From assembly GCF_023156195.1 (NCBI RefSeq), contig NZ_JAKUKA010000001.1, positions 4,216,001 to 4,280,000 of the forward strand: 64,000 bases of DNA, written 5' to 3'. This DNA is from Chitinophaga sedimenti. Lineage in GTDB: Bacteria > Bacteroidota > Bacteroidia > Chitinophagales > Chitinophagaceae. Shown one piece after another: positions 57,933-64,000 of this stretch. Numbering within the stretch: position 1 is the stretch's first letter; each line of letters starts with the position of its first letter. The translations under genes and the position numbers were made by a program. The notes below the pieces were generated by a model that saw only the letters and a list, made by a program, of their open reading frames with translations, was not told the origin of the DNA and did not search any database.

Positions 57933-58832
57933 TTAACGCGATCTCCGATAAACCCTCACCGGCCTGCTGACCGGCGGCGCCAGCCACTCATTCAAATCCT
58001 TGAACCGTGCATACAACGCACTGCGGTCCTTAAACTTCCCATCCGTTTCCATCAGCAACTCCGTTAATTTCCTACCCGTACTATCCCTATCAAGATATAG
58101 ATTGATCTCATGATGCCGCTCAAAAAACGGCCTTGCTTTCTCTATCAGCGAAACTGAATTCAGCACAAGGAAATTACTCGCAGACTGCTGATACTTTGGT
58201 TCCAATGCCAGGTAAGAAAGAAAATCAAAACAACCTTCAAACATAGCCAGCTGGTCGCTTCCGTTATCGATAAAGGTGATATCCTTCGGCGAACTGCTTA
58301 TTTTAAAATAGGGATTACGCAACTCATAACCACCGGAGCGATTTTTAAACCCGATGGCAAAGTATTCACGCTTGTTAACTTGGTAATGCACTTCGCTGCA
58401 ATGTTTACGGGCAATGTTCATCGGAATGCCACGGGTTTTCAGATACGCGAGCAATGCGGGCGCCGACAGTGTTTCCTCCCGTAAGATCGTCACCTTTCCT
58501 TCATCGGAGTCCACGATCGTACGTTCTGCCAATGGCACAGAAGCATAGTTCTGCACCTTTGCCGAAGACTCCAGCTTCTCTGCTACCGCAGCAAGATCGC
58601 ATTCAAAATAAAGCATGGCAAAGTCGATCACCGTTCCGCCTTTTCCCATTCCGAAGTCGAACCAGAGCTGCTTCAGCCGATCTACTTTGAAGGACGGGGT
58701 GCGTTCCATGCGGAGCGGGGAGTGGTACCAGTAGTTGTTTGCACGGATCTTCGCGGGGCGATGGCCGAGGTAGTCGAGGTATTCTACCAGGTCGATGTTT
58801 GCTTTTATGTCTTCGAAGGATAACCTGCTCAT
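57933..58832 (-). CDS. CHC2-like/Toprim domain protein (primase-like)
   Basis: 299 residues from ATG 58832 (MSRLSFEDIKANIDLVEYLD). The N-terminal part resembles a DNA-primase CHC2 zinc finger, but the CPxH ligands are gone (YHSPLRMERTPSFKVDRLKQ). It still has WFDFGMGKGGTVIDFAMLYF as in primases of Bacteroidota mobile elements. The Toprim core follows: MFEGCFDFLSYLAL (Glu) and INLYLDRDSTGRKLTELL (DxD). The rest of a replicon (helicase, relaxase) is not near. It looks like an orphan accessory-element gene; whether it acts on DNA is inference. Confidence 0.72.
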   Translation of the reverse strand: MSRLSFEDIKANIDLVEYLDYLGHRPAKIRANNYWYHSPLRMERTPSFKVDRLKQLWFDFGMGKGGTVIDFAMLYFECDLAAVAEKLESSAKVQNYASVPLAERTIVDSDEGKVTILREETLSAPALLAYLKTRGIPMNIARKHCSEVHYQVNKREYFAIGFKNRSGGYELRNPYFKISSSPKDITFIDNGSDQLAMFEGCFDFLSYLALEPKYQQSASNFLVLNSVSLIEKARPFFERHHEINLYLDRDSTGRKLTELLMETDGKFKDRSALYARFKDLNEWLAPPVSRPVRVYRRSR

Positions 58833-58879
58833 GGCTTCATCAGATGGTTTTTGTAAATTAGAAACGAACAATATCCGAT

Positions 58880-59404
58880 ATGTACAAAAACATTTTAAAT
58901 ATACAGGGCAATATTCATATTACAGGTAAAAAAGAAGCACTTTCTGAATTACCTCCTTCTTATCAACAATTTGCCCCGGAACTGGGGTACGGACTTCTAT
59001 GCGGGTTATTTATTATCTACATCCCTTTTGATGCGCCGCATGAGAAACATCCTGACTCGTTAGACATCGCAGCAGAAAGAATGCAGGAATATTTAAGCCG
59101 GTACCTCGATGCCGAGCTGTCGATTCTGGAAGAAGAAAAGGAACAGGCACTGATTAAAAGGGCGGTTCCCTTTGGCATTAGTGAAAACGGTCATTTTTTG
59201 TTCTGGGATCGGCAAAACGCTCTTCCAAACGGCGAGTGGCCTATTTACATGGCAGATTTCCCGGTAAGTATTACCCATGTTGCAGACAGCCTGCATGAAC
59301 TGATTGCGAAATTAACGGACACACAGACAGTCCGGTCGGTTATGCAGTTTAACAGGGAGGCGTTGCCGAAGGTTTTTTCGCCTTATGAGTGGGTGAAGTA
59401 TTAG
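58880..59404 (+). CDS. SUKH/SMI1-KNR4-like protein
   Basis: 174 residues, intact, no signal. It starts MYKNILNIQGNIHITGKKEA; the SUKH-type pattern is ELPPSYQQFAPELGYGLLCG, then FGISENGHFLFWDRQ and a late ADSLHELIAKLTD. Proteins of this fold often are immunity partners of toxins, but no toxin gene is nearby. Divergent from the Toprim gene by 48 nt. Family assignment is from pattern only and moderately sure. Confidence 0.55.
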   Translation: MYKNILNIQGNIHITGKKEALSELPPSYQQFAPELGYGLLCGLFIIYIPFDAPHEKHPDSLDIAAERMQEYLSRYLDAELSILEEEKEQALIKRAVPFGISENGHFLFWDRQNALPNGEWPIYMADFPVSITHVADSLHELIAKLTDTQTVRSVMQFNREALPKVFSPYEWVKY

Positions 59405-59491
59405 TAAAGTTGTACTATGAGAGGATTTCATTCAAATTCTCACTTACTAGTAATGGCAGAATTCCATCTTTTGTCTAGATAATCCTGAAAA

Positions 59492-59548
59492 TGTCCAGAT
59501 AATGTCCAGATTAAGACATAAAGTGTCCAGATAATGTCCAGATTAAGA
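59492..59548. repeat. Two 25-bp direct repeats, period 32
   Basis: The unit, itself built from two copies of TGTCCAGATAA(T) and TTAAGA, occurs exactly at 59492-59516 and 59524-59548. A degenerate third copy (TGTCTAGATAAT) lies at 59472-59483. It is 78 nt before the 3' end of a tRNA gene. Too few copies for a CRISPR. Confidence 0.8.
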
Positions 59549-59591
59549 TTTTCAGTACAAATCGAAGAACACCAACGAAATCATCAGGCAC

Positions 59592-59625
59592 AAAAAAGGC
59601 CTTAAGTCATCAACTTAAAGCCTTT
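59592..59625 (-). terminator. Terminator after tRNA-Arg
   Basis: On minus: AAAGGCTTTAAGT, loop TGATG, ACTTAAGGCCTTT (one T-G wobble) and TTTT. It begins 1-2 nt past the tRNA. Confidence 0.8.
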
Positions 59626-59626
59626 G

Positions 59627-59698
59627 TAGCCCCGCCAAGAATCGAACTTGGATCTAAAGTTTAGGAAACTTCTATTCTATCCATTGAACTACAGGGCC
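59627..59698 (-). tRNA. tRNA-Arg (anticodon CCU)
   Basis: A full cloverleaf on the minus strand, 72 nt. Acceptor arm GGCCCTG / CGGGGCT with G-U at the end, D-arm GTTC...GAAT, anticodon stem GAAGT / ACTTT with loop TTCCTAA (anticodon CCT), T-arm CCAAG-TTCGATT-CTTGG, and discriminator A. CCA is not encoded. It reads AGG codons. The neighbours include a terminator and direct repeats, typical for an integration site. Confidence 0.93.
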
Positions 59699-59715
59699 AA
59701 TAATTATTGGGAGTG

Positions 59716-59723
59716 CAAATTTA
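59716..59723 (-). promoter_or_regulatory. -7 element of the tRNA-Arg promoter (candidate)
   Basis: TAAATTTG on minus matches TAnnTTTG; the -33 position lacks a clear TTTG. Inferred start is about 11 nt before the tRNA. Confidence 0.45.
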
Positions 59724-59750
59724 CGCGTTTTCCGGAGAAAACCTAAATTA

Positions 59751-61529
59751 TTACGAATAGATCCGCTCGATATCTGCTTCATACTTATTTGTGATCACCT
59801 TCCGCTTCAGCTTCAACGTCGGCGTCAGTTCCCCGCCCGCCACCGTCCACTCCTGCGGCAACAAGGCAAATTTCTTCACCTGGTCGATGTGGTTAAAAAA
59901 CTGGTTGTACTTGTCTACCGCCTGTTTAAACAGCTCTACCACCGGGTGGTAGCGAATCACCTGCTCATGGCTTGTAAACTCAAGTCCCCGGCGTTTACAC
60001 CAGTCTTCCAGGTTCTTGAAATTCGGTACGATAAGCGCGCCGGTAAACTTCCGGTCGGCGCCTACCACCATGATCTGTTCTATATAAGGACTTTCTTTAA
60101 ACTTGTTCTCGATGGGCTGCGGCGCCACGAACTTGCCGCCACTGGTTTTAAACAGCTCCTTTTTCCGGTCGGTGATCTTCAGGAAACGCCCGTCGGCCAG
60201 GGTGCCGATATCCCCGTATGAAACCAGCCATCCTTAATCGCCTCCGCGGTCAGGTCGGGGCGTTTGTAGTAGCCAATGGTTACATTCGGGCCTTTGCAAA
60301 GTATTTCCCCATCTTCAGCCAGCTTCACCTCCACATCCGTAATCAATGGTCCTACAGTACCGAACATCCTGTCTTCCACCTCGAAACGGTTCACGGCGAT
60401 CACTGGCGATGTTTCCGTGAGACCATACCCTTCCAGGATAGGCATGCCTGCGGCGGTAAAAATCTTCAGCAGGCGTACCTGGCAGGCGGCTGCACCTGTT
60501 ACAATACACTTAATGTTGCCGCCCAGTGCCTCCCGCCATTTGTTAAATACCAGGCGGTTCGCGAGCGCCAGCTCTATTTTATACCAAAACGGCAATGGCC
60601 GGTTAATTTCATATTGCTTACCCACATTCACCGCCCAGAAGAACAGCGCCCGCTTAATGCCTTTCAGCGCCAAGCCTTTCGCCATGATCTTTTCGTAAAC
60701 CTTCTCCAGCAAACGGGGTACTGTGGTGAAAATACCCGGTTTCACCTCCCGGAGGTTGTCGGCGATCGTTTCCATGCTTTCGGCATAATAGATAGATACT
60801 CCGGCCATCATGTATACATACGACACCATCCGTTCAAATATATGATTCAGGGGAAGAAAGCTGAGGGCACGGGCATCGGGCGATACCGGCAGGTACGGAA
60901 TGCAGGCCATCACATTGCTCAAAACATTGCGATGCGTGAGCATCACCCTTGGGCACACCGGTGGTACCGGATGTATAAATGATCGTGAGCAGATGATCCG
61001 CAGTAATAGTGCTGCTGATCGCATCTACGCGGGCAAGGGTTTCCGGGGTGGCCATGTTGGGCAGGTCCGACCAATGCTGCACACCGGCGGCGCGATCATA
61101 AGTGAAGATGTGAAGCAGGTGCGGCAGTCGTTCGCGAATCTGCGCGACCTTATCGAGCATATGGCTGTCGCTCACGAACAAGGCCCCGGCCTCGGAATCG
61201 TTAAGTACAAACTCCAGTTCGGGTTCGCTGATCGTTGGGTAAATGGGCGCCAGCACAACGCCTGCCTGCTGACAGGCAAGGTCGGTTAGCAACCACTCGG
61301 GGCGGTTGGGCGAAAGTATCGCGATTTTCACCTGGTGTTCGGGACGCAGATCGTCTCCACCCAGGCCAATATTCAGCAGCCCCGCGGCAAATTTCCGGGT
61401 AATCTCCAACACCTCCTGCGTGCTGTATTTTTTCCAATCCTGTCCTTCTTTCCTGGCCAACATATCCGGTTTGGGATACCGCGACAGCTGCCAGGCCATA
61501 ACGTCGAATAATCTGATGGGGTGCTGCAT
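59751..61529 (-). CDS. fadD: Long-chain acyl-CoA ligase (AMP-forming), frame broken
   Basis: Activates fatty acids to acyl-CoA using ATP, cytosolic or membrane-associated. It starts MQHPIRLFDVMAWQLSRYPK. The AMP-binding P-loop is IIYTSGTTGVPKG (about residue 190), then EGYGLTETSPVIAVN and GWFHTGDIGTLADGRFLKIT, TDRKKELFKTSGGKFVAPQ. Slips near 60948 (after PKG) and near 60212 (GGGG). About 593 residues, the size of the bacterial ACSBG/FadD15-like branch. It may be linked to the 2TM gene (10 nt upstream). Confidence 0.9.
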
Positions 61530-61538
61530 AATGTGAGA

Positions 61539-61826
61539 TTAATATCCTCGCCGCTCCTGCTCTTGCTTCAACTTTTCATATTCATTTACCGCATCGCCAA
61601 ACGGATCGCGGTGATATGCGTTGAAGTAGGCGAAAGCCAGGCCAATACCCCACCCCAGGCTGGGCCAAATGGGCCAGGGCGTACCATTTTTGTTATTATC
61701 GGTGATGAACCAGAGCGCCCACAAAAACGCATTAATTACCAGGTAGGTAATCAGGTGCGACTTGAAACCGGCGCGGTGACGAGCGATGCGCCAGAGGCGT
61801 TCATCTTTTTGTTGACTTGTTTCCAT
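61539..61826 (-). CDS. 2TM domain-containing membrane protein
   Basis: 95 residues, intact. It starts METSQQKDERLWRIARHRAG; two helices, HLITYLVINAFLWALWF and SLGWGIGLAFAYFNAYH, surround a Trp/Pro-rich loop (NGTPWPIWP). The pattern is that of the 2TM family (PF13239-like). Ends with a charged KLKQEQERRGY tail. Function not known. 10 nt before fadD. Confidence 0.78.
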   Translation of the reverse strand: METSQQKDERLWRIARHRAGFKSHLITYLVINAFLWALWFITDNNKNGTPWPIWPSLGWGIGLAFAYFNAYHRDPFGDAVNEYEKLKQEQERRGY

Positions 61827-61894
61827 GAAATTATAGGTTTAATTAAGTTTAGCGGCTTAACTAAATATAAGGTTTTCTCACGGAAATCCCCCGG

Positions 61895-62569
61895 CTATCT
61901 TTTGGCCCTGATATTCAGCCGCACGTTCACCAGCGAGTTGATCAGCCGGTCCTGCAGCGATTTATCAGCGCGATAGGTGATGCCCCATTGGGTACGGTCG
62001 ATATTGAAGTTTGCCTCGGCATTGATCTCCTGCGGACTTACCACAATTTTAGCGGGGAAGCTGATGTTTTTAGTACTGTCTTTCAGCGTCAGGTTTCCTT
62101 TAACCAGGTGCGTAGCATCTTTGAGCAGCACTTCCGCATCCTGCGTACCCGGGTGAAAGACGCTCACTTCGGTGATTTCGAAGCGGGCAGTGGGATATTT
62201 TTCCACATCAAAGAAGTTAGGGCCATTGAGTTCATCCTCCAGCTTCTTCTTCATATCTGCATCCTTGACCAGGTCGAGGTTCTGGAGGGTTTTCATATCT
62301 ATTTCCAGGCTGCCACCGGTTAACGACGAATCGTTAGCGTGCAGGTTCCCCTTCGAAAATTTGAATACGCCTTTGTGCTCGCCCGTTGGCTTGGTGCCGA
62401 TCCAGGTAAGCAGGCTCGCGTCTTTATCCAGTTGATATTCGTGCCCTTCGGGCGTTGTCTGCACTGCCTGCGGTTCGGTCACCTTAGCCTTGTCGGCCTT
62501 GGGCGCCTGTTTACAGGCCGCAAAGGTAAAAATGGCAATCGTAACTAAAGGTGTAAGCTGTTTAAACAT
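61895..62569 (-). CDS. YceI family lipoprotein
   Basis: A periplasmic lipid-binding beta barrel of the YceI/lipocalin-like family. The start at 62569 gives MFKQLTPLVTIAIFTFAACKQ with lipobox AAC. Core motif SLLTWIGTKPTGEHKGVFKF, then SLEIDMKTLQNLDLV, GPNFFDVEKYPTARFEIT, GNLTLKDSTKNISFPAKI and FNIDRTQWGITY. 224 residues, intact. An upstream in-frame ATG at 62653 would add a 28-residue extension without lipoprotein logic. Confidence 0.9.
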   Translation of the reverse strand: MFKQLTPLVTIAIFTFAACKQAPKADKAKVTEPQAVQTTPEGHEYQLDKDASLLTWIGTKPTGEHKGVFKFSKGNLHANDSSLTGGSLEIDMKTLQNLDLVKDADMKKKLEDELNGPNFFDVEKYPTARFEITEVSVFHPGTQDAEVLLKDATHLVKGNLTLKDSTKNISFPAKIVVSPQEINAEANFNIDRTQWGITYRADKSLQDRLINSLVNVRLNIRAKR

Positions 62570-62627
62570 GGATACACGTTTTGGTGATAAAATATAGGTT
62601 ACAAAAGCGAAAAACAGGCCAAAAGGC

Positions 62628-62661
62628 GGCCGCCGCTGAAGTAAGTAGCACACCGGCGGCC
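62628..62661 (-). terminator. Possible terminator after paaN
   Basis: GGCCGCCG at 62628-62635 pairs with CGGCGGCC at 62654-62661, an 8-bp stem with an 18-nt loop. On minus it is followed by GCCTTTT. It lies 28 nt past the paaN stop. Confidence 0.5.
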
Positions 62662-62688
62662 TTATAGCAGCTCAGGAGTTGATAGCCT

Positions 62689-64000
62689 CTAACTTATCTG
62701 CATCCTGTTACCGATCCACACAAAGCGTTTCAGGATGAACTCCGGGTTCGTGAAACTCGCGTTGCCAGCCGGGTTGCCGCCGGTAACGTGAAAGTCGGAG
62801 AACGCCGCGTGCTGGTTTACCCATATAAAACCGGTAAAGTTGAACGACACCGGGGTGAATACGCTGTTCATTTCCTCCTCGATCTGTGCGCGCACCGCGG
62901 GGTCCGTAGTGTACGCGCCACATGTGATCGCCCCGTGCTGACGGGCAATTTCCTTCGCCAGCCGGATGCTTTCGGCCGTATCGTTCGTGCGCACCAGCAA
63001 TATCACGGGACCGAATAACTCCCGCGCATACACGTCCTTGTCGGCCGCATTTACCTCCAGAATGGTGGGCGAACAGGTACGGGCCTTCGCGAACTCATCG
63101 TTGGTCACCGGCCCGCCAACCAACAGCACGCCCGCACCCAGCGATCGGGCCGACTGTGCCCGCAGCACCGTCACTTCGCTCTGCACCGCCCCCAGCGTAC
63201 CCGGCCCCATCTTGGGATTGGCCACAAGTGCGCTTACCGCATCGCGGATCTTACCGGCAACTTCGTCATATAACCGTTCCGGTATAAAAAAGTTCTGCGG
63301 CGCCGTGCACATCTGTCCGGAATATAAGCTCACTGAAAACGCGAGGTTTTGCGCCACGGCGTCCATATTATCGGCCGAGTCGATGATCACAGAGTTCACA
63401 CCCGCCTTTTCGGTAAACACCGTTTTGCAAGGTAGCTGCTCTATGTAATTACCAAAGGATGAACCACCGGTATAGTCGATCAGCGCCACTTCCGGATGTT
63501 CGCATAGCGCTTTCGTATTTAAATGCTCGCTGGTATCAGCGGCCAACTGACAAAGCAAAGGGTCCAGACCGTTTTGCTGCAATACCTGCTGAATAGCCGC
63601 GACCACAATGGCAATAGGCAATACTGCTTTCGGATGCGGCTTTACCAGCACGGGATTGCCGGTCACCAGGTCGGCGTATATGCCTGGCAGTGAGTTCCAC
63701 ACGGGGAAAGTGGAACAACCGATCACCAGTCCTACACCTTTGGGAATGGCGCGGAAATGCTTTTCCAGTACGATGCTCGCCTTGCCCATCGGCTTTTCCC
63801 AGGTAAGTTGTTCCGGATACCGCTGCAACTCCCGGTAGCCCATGGCAATGGCTTCCAGCGCCCGATCGTTTGCATGGGGACCGCTTGCCTGAAAACTCAT
63901 CATGTAACTCTGTCCCGTGGTATGCATCGTGGCATAGGCAATTTCAAAAAAGTGGCCTTTGATGACCTCCAGCGTTTCGGTGAGTATCGCCGCCCGCTCG
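62689..64000 (-). CDS. paaN: PaaN-type aldehyde dehydrogenase (phenylacetic acid degradation), 5' end outside window
   Basis: An aldehyde-dehydrogenase-fold protein of the PaaN family; the frame stays open to the window edge (ERAAILTETLEVIKGHFFEI before HTTGQSYMMSFQASG). Seen: IPKGVGLVIGCSTFPVWNSL, LVTGNPVLVKPHPKAVLPI, IDYTGGSSFGNYIEQL, SLYSGQMCTAPQNFFIP (the catalytic Cys region) and ITCGAYTTDPAVRAQIEEEM, then the tail FILKRFVWIGNRMQIS. Other paa genes would lie beyond the edge. At least 437 residues are present, missing the N-terminal part. Confidence 0.85.
   Translation of the reverse strand, partial: ERAAILTETLEVIKGHFFEIAYATMHTTGQSYMMSFQASGPHANDRALEAIAMGYRELQRYPEQLTWEKPMGKASIVLEKHFRAIPKGVGLVIGCSTFPVWNSLPGIYADLVTGNPVLVKPHPKAVLPIAIVVAAIQQVLQQNGLDPLLCQLAADTSEHLNTKALCEHPEVALIDYTGGSSFGNYIEQLPCKTVFTEKAGVNSVIIDSADNMDAVAQNLAFSVSLYSGQMCTAPQNFFIPERLYDEVAGKIRDAVSALVANPKMGPGTLGAVQSEVTVLRAQSARSLGAGVLLVGGPVTNDEFAKARTCSPTILEVNAADKDVYARELFGPVILLVRTNDTAESIRLAKEIARQHGAITCGAYTTDPAVRAQIEEEMNSVFTPVSFNFTGFIWVNQHAAFSDFHVTGGNPAGNASFTNPEFILKRFVWIGNRMQIS

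Noticed and set aside
59472..59548. A CRISPR array
   Set aside because: Only two full copies, short spacing of 7 nt and no cas genes in the window.

Overview
The window looks like a chromosome segment from a member of the Bacteroidota, most likely of the Chitinophaga group. Evidence: the type IX secretion and gliding genes porV, porU, gldJ and a gldA-type ATPase; the block EnvC-like / DUF4292 / TPR / dut / ispF; bacillithiol synthesis (bshA); many lipoproteins; kynureninase; and promoters of the Bacteroidota form (TTTG, about 19 nt, TAnnTTTG) instead of E. coli-type -35/-10 boxes. Base composition is close to balanced and the genes look vertically inherited, except for a small accessory patch near 57.9-59.7 kb. 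The species assignment is inference from gene content only.

Layout. 0-6.6 kb: bshA (+), then a minus-strand block of envelope and housekeeping genes (EnvC-like factor, DUF4292 lipoprotein, TPR lipoprotein, dut, ispF). 6.7-13.1 kb: T9SS/gliding block, with porU and porV on minus and gldJ on plus, driven by divergent promoters. 13.3-15.8 kb: an inverted-repeat element, the peroxiredoxin bcp and an M23 peptidase. 15.8-20.9 kb: a compact five-gene minus-strand cluster (two coiled-coil proteins, a substrate-binding/OmpA fusion, an ABC permease and an ABC ATPase), the best candidate here for a poorly described system. 21.4-30.4 kb: gldA, eno, divIC/ftsB, nth, a nucleoside-type transporter, a Gfo/Idh/MocA dehydrogenase and korA. 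30.8-34.0 kb: a small secreted protein, then the unit kynU / glycine-arginine-rich protein / 2H phosphoesterase. 34.2-41.9 kb: an AIM24 protein and a complete TetR-TolC-MFP-RND efflux operon with a clear palindromic operator over its promoter. 42-49.3 kb: DUF502, zinc phospholipase/nuclease-like protein, serC, an NAD(P) dehydrogenase, a Crp/Fnr regulator with an AhpD-like protein, and lipoproteins. 49.4-55.1 kb: a second MFP-RND-OMF efflux operon. 55.1-64 kb: TfoX-like, SRPBCC, a Toprim primase-like protein, a SUKH-like protein, tRNA-Arg(CCU), acyl-CoA ligase, YceI, and the 3' part of paaN.

Quality. About half of the conserved genes are broken by single-base frameshifts, nearly all explained by one base missing from a short homopolymer. 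I counted roughly 40 events in 64 kb. Because they hit essential genes (serC, nth, korA) at random, I treat them as sequencing or assembly errors, not as real pseudogenes. I give each gene its reconstructed full span and say where the frame slips. Start codons were moved downstream where a signal peptide, lipobox or promoter demanded it.
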